NCBI GenBank assembly: GCA_003644265.1 | Contig: QNBX01000241.1 | Coordinates: forward strand, 1-5,487 | Source: Planctomycetota bacterium | GTDB taxonomy: Bacteria; Planctomycetota; B15-G4 | Length of the DNA: 5,487 nucleotides | Reading direction: 5' to 3' | In this document: positions 1 through 5,487 of the stretch, one piece after another | How the letters are laid out: each line of letters starts with the position of its first letter | Position numbering within the stretch: position 1 is the stretch's first letter | The notes under the pieces: generated by a model | Told to the model about the DNA's origin: nothing | Seen by the model: the letters and a program-made list of their open reading frames with translations, nothing else | Database searches by the model: none | Program-made: the position numbers and the translations under genes

Positions 1-981
1 GCCCTCGCGGACGATGAGGGGCTCGGGCAGGTACGGGATTAGGCGCTCGGCCACGGCGATTGGGCCGGCACCAGACCCGCCGCCGCCATGTGGCGTGGAA
101 AACGTCTTGTGCAGGTTGAAGTGCATGACATCGAAGCCGGCTTCGCCGGGGCGGAAATGCCCCAGCACAGCGTTCATGTTGGCGCCATCCATGTAGGCCA
201 GCGCGCCGGCCGCGTGAACCGCTTCGAGCAACTCCACGACGTGGTGCTCGAAGAGGCCCAGCGTGGAGGGGTTGGTGAGCATCACTGCCGCGGTACGCGG
301 GCCCAGCGCTTCGCGCAGAGCCTCGATGTCAACCATGCCGTCGGAGCCCGACGTGATGGTGACGGTGCGGAAACCAGCCATCGAGGCGGTCGCCGGGTTG
401 GTGCCGTGCGAGGAATCGGGCACGATGACCTCGTCGCGCTCGGTGTCGCCACGGGCAAGGTGGTAGGCGCGGATGACGAGGATGCCGGTGAGCTCTCCAT
501 GGGCACCGGCGGCGGGCTGCAACGAGACTGCCGGGAAGCCACCGATCTCACCGAGCTGCCGCTGCAGCGTCCACATCAGCTCGAGCGTGCCTTGTGCCAG
601 CGCGTCCGGGGCCAGCGGATGCAGCTCGGCGAAGCCCGGCAGTCGGGCGGCCCACTCGTTGACCTTGGGGTTGTACTTCATGGTGCAGGAGCCCAGCGGG
701 TAGATGCCACTATCGACCGAGTAGTTGAGGTGCGAGAGGCGCACGAAATGGTGCACGACGGTGGGCTCGTCGATCTCAGGCAATCCTGCCGGAATGGCGC
801 GACGATGCTTCGCGGGGATACCGTCGAGGGCATCGGCCGGAGCGGGCGGCACCTTGAACGACGAGCGACCGGGGGCATGCAGTTCAGCCAGGGTGGGCTG
901 CAGGTCGGGCCCGACCGCGGAACGGCGCGCATTGGCCGGCATCAGCAGCGGGCGGTTGGTGGCGAGATGCGGTTCGGTCAT
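1..981 (-). CDS. gcvPB: Glycine dehydrogenase (decarboxylating) subunit 2, GcvPB, C-terminus cut by window edge
   Basis: Catalytic subunit of the split P-protein. With GcvPA it decarboxylates glycine using pyridoxal phosphate and transfers the aminomethyl group to lipoyl-GcvH in the cytoplasm. I translated it from ATG at 981..979; the frame stays open for exactly 327 codons to base 1. The family is usually about 480-490 residues, so roughly the last third is missing. Visible landmarks are LGSCTMKYNPK (residues 96-106), QPAAGAHGE (155-163), DSSHGTNPATA (189-199), YMDGANMNA (263-271) and NLHKTFSTPHGGGG (289-302). Lys292 in the last motif is the PLP Schiff-base lysine. The start is well supported: a GGGGGAGG ribosome site lies 7 nt upstream, and the ATG overlaps the gcvPA stop as ATGA, implying translational coupling. 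One oddity is Ser303, where I remember proline in the GGGGPG(A/S)GP loop. Identity is near certain from the motifs and the neighbours. Confidence 0.96.
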   Translation of the reverse strand, partial: MTEPHLATNRPLLMPANARRSAVGPDLQPTLAELHAPGRSSFKVPPAPADALDGIPAKHRRAIPAGLPEIDEPTVVHHFVRLSHLNYSVDSGIYPLGSCTMKYNPKVNEWAARLPGFAELHPLAPDALAQGTLELMWTLQRQLGEIGGFPAVSLQPAAGAHGELTGILVIRAYHLARGDTERDEVIVPDSSHGTNPATASMAGFRTVTITSGSDGMVDIEALREALGPRTAAVMLTNPSTLGLFEHHVVELLEAVHAAGALAYMDGANMNAVLGHFRPGEAGFDVMHFNLHKTFSTPHGGGGSGAGPIAVAERLIPYLPEPLIVREG

Positions 982-2366
982 GCGATGGCCTCCCCCAGTC
1001 CGCCGACGAGCCGGTCGATGTCCTCAGCGGTCGTCAGCTCCGTGGCGCAGACCAGCAGCGCATCGGCCAGATCGGGATCATCGGGGTACCAGCGCGCCAG
1101 TGGCAAGCCCGCCAGCACACCCTCGTCCAGCAGCTGCGCATGGACCGCGGCGGCATCGGGTACGCGGATGGCGAACTCGTTGAGGTAGGGAGCGGCATGG
1201 ACGCGCTCGATGCCGGCGTCCGCCAGGGCCGCCTCCAGGCGCCCGGCAGCAGCGGCACCCGCGGCAGCCACGTCATGCAGGCCATGAGGCCCGACGGTGG
1301 CCAGGTAGGCCGTCGCAGCCAGCGCGCAAAGCGCCTGGTTGGTGCAGATGTTGCTGGCGGCCTTGTCGCGGCGGATGTCCTGCTCACGCGCTCGCAGCGT
1401 CATCACGAAGGCACGACGGCCGTCGAGGTCCTCGGTGCGACCGACGAGACGGCCGGGGATCTGCCGAAGCAGCTTCTGGCTGCAGGCCAGCAGGCCCAGG
1501 TACGGGCCGCCGTACTGCGGTGCGATGCCGAGCGGCTGTCCCTCGCCTGCGGCGATGTCGGCGCCGTACTCCCCTGGTGGTGCCAGCACGGCCAGCGAGA
1601 CGGGTTCGACGACGGCCACGAAGAGCGCGCCGGCGGCGTGTGCCAACCGGGCTGCCTCGGCCATCGGATCCAGCAGCCCGAAGGCATTGGGCTGGCCCAG
1701 GATGACCCCCGCGACGGGCCGGTCAGTGTCGGCGAGGGCGCTCTCGAGCGCGGCCAGGTCGGTGGTACCGTCGGCGCGCGTGGGCAGCTCCTCGAGCTCG
1801 CGTGTACCGGCTGCGAAGTACGTCCGCGTCGTCTCGACGTAGTGGGGGTGAACGGCTCGGCTGATGAGCACACGGTCGCGGCGCGTGGCGCGGACCGTCA
1901 TGAGCGCCGCCTCAGCGGTGGCGCTGGCACCGTCGTAGTGCGAGGCCGACACGACCGGCAGGCCCACCAGCTCAGCGATCAGCGACTGGAACTCGTAGAT
2001 GGTCTGCAGCGTACCCTGGGAGATCTCCGGCTGGTAGGGCGTGTAGGCGGTGTAGAACTCACCCCGCGAGAGCACCGTATCCACGGCTGCAGGGATGTAG
2101 TGCTGGTACACGCCCGCGCCGAGGAACGAGGCCAGGTCGACACGGTTGCGCGCCGCCAACGCGGCGAGGTCGTGGCTGAGCGTCAGTTCCGAGCGCGGCT
2201 CGGGCAGATCGAGGTCTCTGGCGCGTACGGACTCGGGGATGTCGTCGAACAACTGCTCGACGGAGTCGAGACCGAGTGCCGCGAGCATCTGGTCGCGAGC
2301 ATCTGTCGTATGGGGACCGTAGACCACCTCGTCAGCCGCCGACCGACTCTCGATACGCTGCGGCAT
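978..2366 (-). CDS. gcvPA: Glycine dehydrogenase (decarboxylating) subunit 1, GcvPA
   Basis: Non-PLP-binding partner subunit of the split P-protein; it pairs with GcvPB to form glycine decarboxylase. The 462-residue frame (counted from ATG 2366) shows the family pattern throughout: PHTTDARDQML (18-28), YTAYTPYQPEISQG (105-118), ASHYDGA (141-147), GEGQPLG (274-280), GGPYLG (286-291), GRLVGRT (305-311) and SNICTNQAL (338-346). The start is uncertain. The ATG at 2366 lies inside gcvH, gives a 35-bp overlap and adds 13 residues unlike the usual N-terminus. A GTG at 2327..2325, 4 nt after the gcvH stop, would give a 449-residue protein starting just before the conserved Y-x-PHT, close to the roughly 448 residues I recall for Bacillus GcvPA. 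Neither start has a strong ribosome site. The stop overlaps the gcvPB ATG by 4 bp. Function is very secure; the N-terminus is not. Confidence 0.96.
   Translation of the reverse strand: MPQRIESRSAADEVVYGPHTTDARDQMLAALGLDSVEQLFDDIPESVRARDLDLPEPRSELTLSHDLAALAARNRVDLASFLGAGVYQHYIPAAVDTVLSRGEFYTAYTPYQPEISQGTLQTIYEFQSLIAELVGLPVVSASHYDGASATAEAALMTVRATRRDRVLISRAVHPHYVETTRTYFAAGTRELEELPTRADGTTDLAALESALADTDRPVAGVILGQPNAFGLLDPMAEAARLAHAAGALFVAVVEPVSLAVLAPPGEYGADIAAGEGQPLGIAPQYGGPYLGLLACSQKLLRQIPGRLVGRTEDLDGRRAFVMTLRAREQDIRRDKAASNICTNQALCALAATAYLATVGPHGLHDVAAAGAAAAGRLEAALADAGIERVHAAPYLNEFAIRVPDAAAVHAQLLDEGVLAGLPLARWYPDDPDLADALLVCATELTTAEDIDRLVGGLGEAIA
989..996 (-). promoter_or_regulatory. Strong ribosome binding site of gcvPB
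   Basis: On the minus strand the sequence GGGGGAGG sits 7 nt before the gcvPB ATG (981..979), within the 3' end of gcvPA. It contains the GGAGG core complementary to the 16S rRNA tail at good spacing. It fixes the gcvPB start and suggests that gcvPB does not rely only on re-initiation at the ATGA overlap. Confidence 0.75.
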
Positions 2367-2712
2367 CCATCAGCGCATCGGCCGCGGCGGGATCATCGAG
2401 TCGCAGGCGCACCATCCAGCCACCCTCGTAAGGCTCACTGTTGACCAGCTCGGGGTCGTCGCCGAGGGCATCGTTGATGGCGACGACCTCGCCGGCCACG
2501 GGTGCGAACAGATCGCTGGCGGTCTTGACCGATTCGATGACGCCGAAGGTCTCGTCCCGGGTGAGCTTGCGGCCGATCTCGGGCAGCTCCACGAAGACGA
2601 CATCGCCGAGCTCCTCGGCGGCGTAGGCGGTGATCCCCACCACGGCCTCGCCATCCTCGGCCCGCACCCACTCGTGATCCCTGGTGTAGCGAAGCGATTC
2701 GGGTAGATCCAC
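2332..2712 (-). CDS. gcvH: Glycine cleavage system H protein (lipoyl carrier)
   Basis: Small lipoyl-carrier protein that shuttles the aminomethyl group from the P-protein to GcvT and is then reoxidised by the L-protein. The 126-residue product matches the family length (about 125-130). It opens with LRYTRDHEWV (residues 7-16), followed by VGITAYAAEELGDVVFVELP (25-44). The lipoylation site lies in FGVIESVKTASD (56-67), with Lys63 as the lipoyl lysine. The usual C-terminal features GEVVAIN, EGGWMVRLRL and the AAAYRE tail are present, so the domain is complete. The start codon is GTG (2712..2710), well supported by a GGAGGA site 7 nt upstream and by the MDLPESLRYT N-terminus. It lies 60 nt after gcvT and abuts or overlaps gcvPA. 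The substrate lysine is intact, so the protein should be functional once lipoylated by enzymes encoded elsewhere. Confidence 0.97.
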   Translation of the reverse strand: MDLPESLRYTRDHEWVRAEDGEAVVGITAYAAEELGDVVFVELPEIGRKLTRDETFGVIESVKTASDLFAPVAGEVVAINDALGDDPELVNSEPYEGGWMVRLRLDDPAAADALMDAAAYRESVGG

Positions 2713-2719
2713 GTCAGAG

Positions 2720-2725
2720 TCCTCC
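2720..2725 (-). promoter_or_regulatory. Strong ribosome binding site of gcvH, supporting a GTG start
   Basis: On the minus strand GGAGGA lies 7 nt before the GTG at 2712..2710. This is a near-consensus Shine-Dalgarno site. It decides the gcvH start, since the codon itself is not ATG. gcvT and the Nudix gene have no site of comparable strength. Confidence 0.8.
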
Positions 2726-2738
2726 AGCGGTCATCCTC

Positions 2739-2759
2739 GGCCCGGTACCCCCGCGGGCC
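2739..2759 (-). repeat. Short GC-rich inverted repeat in the gcvT-gcvH gap
   Basis: The 60-nt gap between the gcvT stop and the gcvH GTG contains GGCCCG and CGGGCC arms (6 bp, perfect, 9-nt loop) just upstream of the gcvH ribosome site. No T-run follows on the minus strand, so it does not look like an intrinsic terminator. It might be an mRNA processing or stabilising hairpin, or simply chance in GC-rich DNA. Weakly supported. Confidence 0.3.
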
Positions 2760-2772
2760 ATGGGGTCGGGCT

Positions 2773-3873
2773 TCAGTGGCCCGAGCGTCGATAGAACGGC
2801 AATGGCACGACTTCAGCGGGCACGGCAGTCCCGCGGATGGCGATGTCAAGCATGGTACCCGGGGCAGCGTCGATAGGCCGAACATAGGCCATCGCGATGG
2901 CCTCACCCAGCGTGGGCGAGTGGCTGCCGCTGGTGACGCTGCCGCTGGGCTCCGCCTCACCCGCACGCGTCACGCGGTAGCCGTGGCGGGCGATGCCGCG
3001 TCCACGCAGCACCAGGCCGACCAGCTGTTTCTGGAGCGGGTGCTTCACGGCGACTTCGAGCGCGGCGCGACCGACGAACTCGTGGTCGGTCTTGACGGCC
3101 CAGCCGAGGCCCGCCTCGAGAGGCGTGGTGTCGCGGTCCAACTCGTTGCCATAGAGCGGCATGCCGGCTTCGAGCCGGAGGGTGTCGCGGGCGCCCAGGC
3201 CGCACGGCTGCAGCCCCTCATCCGCTCCCGCGTCCAGCAACGCAGCCCAGACGGCCGGTCCATCGTCCCAGGTCGTGAGCAGCTCGAAACCGTCCTCGCC
3301 GGTGTAACCGGTGCGGGCGATGAGCGCCGCAACGCCGGCCACCGAGCCCTCCGCGGCAGAGTAGTTGCGTAGCGTGCCGAGCTCGAGCGCGGTCAGTCGC
3401 GCCAGGATCATGGCCGCCGCGGGGCCCTGGATGGCCACCAGCGAGGTGGCCAGCGTCTCGTCTTCCAGCGCCGCATCGTGGCCCGCCAGTCGCTCGCCCA
3501 GCTCCGCCGCCACCGCCTCGCGATTGGAGGCGTTGGGCACCAGCAGGAAGGTTTCGGGAGCGAGGTGATAGACGATGAGGTCGTCGACAACGCCGCCAGC
3601 GGGCGTGCACAGCAGGGTGTAGCCGGCACGGCCGACAGCCAATCGCCCGGGTTCGTTGACGAGCGCGCGCGCCAGGCCGGCCGCGGCACCGGGCCCACTG
3701 ACGCGCAGCTCACCCATGTGCGAAAGGTCGAACAGGCCCGCCGACCGGCGCACGGCGTGGTGCTCCTCGAGGATGGAGCCGTAGCGAACCGGCATCTCCC
3801 AGCCACCGAAGTCGGTGAAGCGTGCTCCCAGTGCCAGGTGGGCGTCGTACAGCGCCGTGCGCCGGCTCGACAT
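2773..3873 (-). CDS. gcvT: Aminomethyltransferase, glycine cleavage system T protein
   Basis: Transfers the methylene unit from aminomethyl-lipoyl GcvH to tetrahydrofolate, giving 5,10-methylene-THF, ammonia and dihydrolipoyl-GcvH. The 366-residue product has typical family length and is complete: LYDAHLALGARFTDFGGWEM (residues 8-27), HHAVRRSAGLFDLSHMGE (38-55), GGVVDDLIVY (93-102, carrying the conserved catalytic Asp), RTGYTGEDGFE (187-197), GLGARDTLRLEAGMPLYG (225-242), VTSGSHSPTLG (313-323) and a closing LPFYRR. I chose ATG at 3873, 4 nt after the Nudix stop, because MSSRRTALYDAH matches the usual short N-terminus. A TTG 12 nt upstream (3885) would add MPES, overlap the Nudix stop by 8 bp and has a weak GGTGG site 6 nt before it, so it cannot be excluded. 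It is the first gcv gene of the operon and is probably co-transcribed with the Nudix gene. Confidence 0.96.
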   Translation of the reverse strand: MSSRRTALYDAHLALGARFTDFGGWEMPVRYGSILEEHHAVRRSAGLFDLSHMGELRVSGPGAAAGLARALVNEPGRLAVGRAGYTLLCTPAGGVVDDLIVYHLAPETFLLVPNASNREAVAAELGERLAGHDAALEDETLATSLVAIQGPAAAMILARLTALELGTLRNYSAAEGSVAGVAALIARTGYTGEDGFELLTTWDDGPAVWAALLDAGADEGLQPCGLGARDTLRLEAGMPLYGNELDRDTTPLEAGLGWAVKTDHEFVGRAALEVAVKHPLQKQLVGLVLRGRGIARHGYRVTRAGEAEPSGSVTSGSHSPTLGEAIAMAYVRPIDAAPGTMLDIAIRGTAVPAEVVPLPFYRRSGH

Positions 3874-3877
3874 CGAC

Positions 3878-4366
3878 TCAGGCAAGGCCGGCCACCGGTA
3901 GCGCGCGCGTGACGATGTCGCGCTCGGTCGGGAAGCGCATCACCGCCTCAGCCTCCCCCAGGTCGAACCAGCGCACCTCGTCGAACTCATGGTCATGCTC
4001 GGCAAGGTCGCCGCCGATGGCTTCCATCAAGTAGTAGTGGACGGTCTTGTCGATGCGCCGGCCGTCGCGCACGAAGCGGTAGCGGATGTCGCCGATGGTG
4101 TCGAGGATGCGCACCTCCAGGCCGGTCTCCTCGTTGACCTCGCGCAGGGCCGTCTGCTCGGGCGTCTCATCGCCATCGGGCGTGCCCTTGGGCAGTGACC
4201 AGATGGCGTGACGATCTCGCCGGCGCCGGCCCAGCACCAACTCGGGACCGCTGGCGCTATGGCGGATGACCACGCCACCCGCGGAATAGGCGTGTTCGAC
4301 AGGAAGGCTGGAGGTGGGTCGCGATGCCTGGGACCTGGGCACGTCAGCGCAGCCGCGGCACCGCAC
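3878..4366 (-). CDS. Nudix (MutT-like) hydrolase
   Basis: Probable nucleoside-diphosphate-X pyrophosphohydrolase; the substrate cannot be read from the sequence. The product is up to 162 residues, normal for a single Nudix domain. After an AYSAGGVVIR strand (residues 26-35) and SLPKG (57-61), a perfect Nudix box GX5EX7REVXEEXGL runs from Gly61 to Leu83, with Arg75, Glu76, Glu79 and Glu80 as expected metal ligands. The SLPKG and KTVHYYLME (107-115) elements recall the Ap4A/Ap6A hydrolase and MutT1-like branch, but this is a resemblance only. The start is uncertain. GTG 4366 is the longest choice; a GTG at 4342..4340 would give 154 residues. Both precede the conserved region, and neither has a clear ribosome site. 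The stop lies 4 nt before the gcvT ATG, so the gene is very likely in the gcv transcript. Its link to glycine metabolism is context only. Confidence 0.93.
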   Translation of the reverse strand: MRCRGCADVPRSQASRPTSSLPVEHAYSAGGVVIRHSASGPELVLGRRRRDRHAIWSLPKGTPDGDETPEQTALREVNEETGLEVRILDTIGDIRYRFVRDGRRIDKTVHYYLMEAIGGDLAEHDHEFDEVRWFDLGEAEAVMRFPTERDIVTRALPVAGLA

Positions 4367-4661
4367 GGAACGAGCGGGGGTCGCGCAGCTCCCGGCGTGG
4401 GGCGGACCAGTGGATCGAGGCCGGCCGGATGGTGGCGCGAGCCGCTACCTGGGCCGGGCGATCTGCGGTCAGGCTGCGGGCAGAACGGCGCAGGGCGCCG
4501 ACGGGGTCACGCTCGGCCACGGCACGAGCGGCGCGCGGGATCGGGAGCACGCTGCGGTCGTGGCCGCGTGACAGCGGGTGGGGACGGCGCCCGGAGCCAG
4601 CCGGCGACACGAACCTGGTCCCTCGGTATGTCACACGGATCGACCCGACGCTTCGCTGCAT
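4344..4661 (-). CDS. Candidate small arginine-rich ORF, unrecognised
   Basis: A 105-codon open frame from ATG 4661 to TGA 4346..4344 fills almost all of the gap between the DUF2520 gene and the Nudix gene. I recognise no family. The product is rich in Arg, Ala and Pro with a possible helical middle (around RAARAVAERDPVGALRRSAR); there is no signal peptide or membrane segment. In favour: its codons end in G or C in roughly five of six cases by eye, it begins 16 nt after the DUF2520 stop, and its stop lies 1 nt before the alternative Nudix GTG at 4342. Against: no good ribosome site (AGGCGG is 12 nt away), Arg-rich composition typical of spurious frames in GC-rich DNA, and the frame runs on upstream as an open shadow of the DUF2520 gene. 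More likely non-coding than coding, but not excluded. Confidence 0.22.
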   Translation of the reverse strand: MQRSVGSIRVTYRGTRFVSPAGSGRRPHPLSRGHDRSVLPIPRAARAVAERDPVGALRRSARSLTADRPAQVAARATIRPASIHWSAPRRELRDPRSFRAVPRLR

Positions 4662-4677
4662 GGAGCGATGGTACCGC
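4367..4677. other. 311-base gap between the Nudix and DUF2520 genes
   Basis: The only long stretch without a recognised gene. Besides the candidate small ORF and the inverted repeat near its right end, I see no tRNA, no glycine riboswitch core and no convincing sigma70-type -35/-10 pair on the minus strand. It is as GC-rich as the genes. By position it is the natural place for a promoter or leader of the Nudix-gcv operon, but no specific site can be pointed to. Confidence 0.5.
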
Positions 4678-4686
4678 CTATCGCTC
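4663..4686 (-). repeat. Perfect 7-bp inverted repeat across the DUF2520 stop codon
   Basis: GAGCGAT (4663-4669) and ATCGCTC (4680-4686) form perfect arms around a 10-nt loop. On the minus strand the first arm covers the last codons of the DUF2520 gene and the first base of its TAG stop; the second arm lies in the gap. It could act as a stem-loop at the 3' end of that mRNA. No T-run follows, so it is not a standard intrinsic terminator, although GC-rich lineages often use U-poor hairpins. Confidence 0.4.
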
Positions 4687-5487
4687 TTCGAGCAGGCGCC
4701 GCATCGGCGCCACCTGCGCCTCGTCGAGCTCTCCGCGGGAAACCGCGATGGACAGCTCGCGCTGCGCCGTAGCGCGGTACATGTCCAGAGCCCCGGGAGC
4801 CAGTCGCGCGAGGGCTTCGAGGTGACTGCGGACGGTGCCCACGTCGCCGCGCACGAACGGCCCGGTGAGGGCGTTCTCGATGCCGATCCTCTCGGCGTTG
4901 TCCAGCGCCTGACGGATGAGCGGAACGTAGATCGCCAGCGCCCCGGCTTCGTCGAGTCCGGCGCCACGGGCGACCTCGGCAACGCCATCGAGGAGCCCGA
5001 TGATGCCGCCGCCGGCGAGCACGGCAGCCGCGTGATAAGCGGTCTTGCCGGTGGGCGGGAGGCGCACGGGCTGGGCGCCGATGTCGGTGGCCAACTGACC
5101 CAGTAGCGCGACCAGCTCCTCGTCGCCCTCCACGGCCACTGTGGCACTACCAAGCGCGGCCACGGCTGCGTCCTGCTCGGCGAAAGCGACCATGGGATGG
5201 AAGGACCCGATCTGTGTACCGGCCGCGCGAGCCGGCTCAAGGACATCGGAACCGAGCGCGCCCGAGGTGTGCACCGCGGCCTGACCTGCGTACAACCGCA
5301 GCATCGCCGCGATGTCGGCGATGGCGTCGTCGGGGACCGTCACGAAGACGAGGTCGACGTCGTCGGCGATGGCTGACACCGAGGGCGCCGCGTGGGCGCC
5401 GGGCACGAGTTCCAGGAAGCGCGCCTCGTGGCCGGGATCGCGGGTGGTCACGGCCACCACGGGCCAGCCGGCGCGCGCGAACACGAC
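4678..5487 (-). CDS. DUF2520/Rossmann-like NAD(P)-dependent oxidoreductase, N-terminus cut by window edge
   Basis: The frame enters at the window end, so the true start is outside; 269 codons plus TAG are visible. The family is usually near 290-300 residues, so only about 20-30 residues, including the Gly-rich dinucleotide loop, are missing. The first part is a Rossmann-type domain (VVAVTTRDP, then DLVFVTVPDDAIADIAA). Next come VHTSGALGSDVLEP and IGSFHPMVAF, which are hallmark segments of this family. The C-terminal all-helical DUF2520 domain shows KTAYHAAAVLAGGGIIGLLD, ALTGPFVRGDVGTVRSHLEAL and MYRATAQRELSIA. The fold relates to ProC, 6-phosphogluconate and ketopantoate dehydrogenases. Such genes often sit next to panC/panD in other genomes, so a role near pantothenate synthesis is possible; the upstream neighbour is not visible here. 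The valine codons at the edge (GTC, GTG) are internal, not starts. The reaction is unknown. Confidence 0.9.
   Translation of the reverse strand, partial: VVFARAGWPVVAVTTRDPGHEARFLELVPGAHAAPSVSAIADDVDLVFVTVPDDAIADIAAMLRLYAGQAAVHTSGALGSDVLEPARAAGTQIGSFHPMVAFAEQDAAVAALGSATVAVEGDEELVALLGQLATDIGAQPVRLPPTGKTAYHAAAVLAGGGIIGLLDGVAEVARGAGLDEAGALAIYVPLIRQALDNAERIGIENALTGPFVRGDVGTVRSHLEALARLAPGALDMYRATAQRELSIAVSRGELDEAQVAPMRRLLEER

Noticed and set aside
88..1188. 366-codon open frame on the plus strand
   Set aside because: Shadow of gcvPB and the end of gcvPA; low-complexity Ser/Ala/Arg tail and no family resemblance.
1140..2444. 434-codon open frame on the plus strand
   Set aside because: It is antisense to gcvPA and the gcvH end, its product is Arg/Gly/Val-rich with no recognisable domain, and the minus strand encodes a clear GcvPA. 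It arises because GC-rich codons give few stops in the complementary frame.
4600..4630. tRNA-like GGTTCG segment on the minus strand
   Set aside because: The bases after GGTTC do not fit the T-loop (the invariant A is missing) and no acceptor or anticodon stems can be built around it.
4367..4677. Glycine riboswitch upstream of the gcv genes
   Set aside because: Expected by analogy with other gcvT operons, but I find no tandem aptamer core such as the conserved ACCGAAGG-type segment on the minus strand.
4666..4677. T-box-like string (ATGGTACCGC) on the plus strand
   Set aside because: It resembles part of the T-box consensus but is on the strand opposite to all genes, lacks the preceding stem I specifier region, and is explained by the loop of the short inverted repeat.
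4324..5106. 260-codon plus-strand frame, and the overlapping frame at 4208..4825
   Set aside because: Both are antisense to the DUF2520 and Nudix genes, have biased Arg/Ala/Gly composition and show no domain.
4344..5246. 300-codon minus-strand frame as one long gene
   Set aside because: Most of it overlaps the well-supported DUF2520 gene in another frame and is Pro/Ser/Arg-rich; only the part inside the gap is worth considering separately.

Overview
The window is a compact run of genes that all read on the minus strand. From the right edge leftwards they are: a DUF2520/Rossmann NAD(P)-type oxidoreductase (its N-terminus is cut by the window end), a 311-base gap, a Nudix hydrolase, and a glycine cleavage operon in the order gcvT, gcvH, gcvPA, gcvPB. 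gcvPB is cut by the left edge after 327 codons. Transcription therefore runs from about 5487 towards 1. Gene junctions from the Nudix gene onward are very tight: 4 nt (or an 8-bp overlap) between Nudix and gcvT, 60 nt between gcvT and gcvH, an overlap or near-contact between gcvH and gcvPA, and a 4-bp ATGA overlap between gcvPA and gcvPB.

The base composition is strongly GC-rich, and long open frames antisense to the real genes are a by-product of this. The glycine decarboxylase (P-protein) is split into two polypeptides, GcvPA and GcvPB. That form is known from Firmicutes, Thermus, archaea and several GC-rich lineages; most Proteobacteria have a single fused GcvP. GC-rich DNA plus split GcvP fits a Chloroflexota (Limnocylindria-like), Thermoleophilia-like or Deinococcus-Thermus-like bacterium. 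This taxonomic suggestion is an inference, and no marker gene in the window settles it.

The four gcv genes make three of the four glycine cleavage components. GcvPA/GcvPB (PLP enzyme) decarboxylates glycine and loads the aminomethyl group onto the lipoyl arm of GcvH. GcvT passes the methylene to tetrahydrofolate and releases ammonia. The L-protein (lipoamide dehydrogenase) and lipoate-loading enzymes are not in the window. All key catalytic motifs I can check are intact: the GcvH lipoyl lysine, the GcvPB PLP lysine and the GcvT aspartates.

This is essentially an ordinary metabolic region. I do not see a defence system, mobile element, CRISPR array or RNA gene. The points worth a second look are modest: the 311-base gap holds an arginine-rich 105-codon open frame that fits neatly between its neighbours; a perfect 7-bp inverted repeat spans the stop codon of the DUF2520 gene; strong Shine-Dalgarno sites occur in front of gcvH and gcvPB only; and several start codons are ambiguous.
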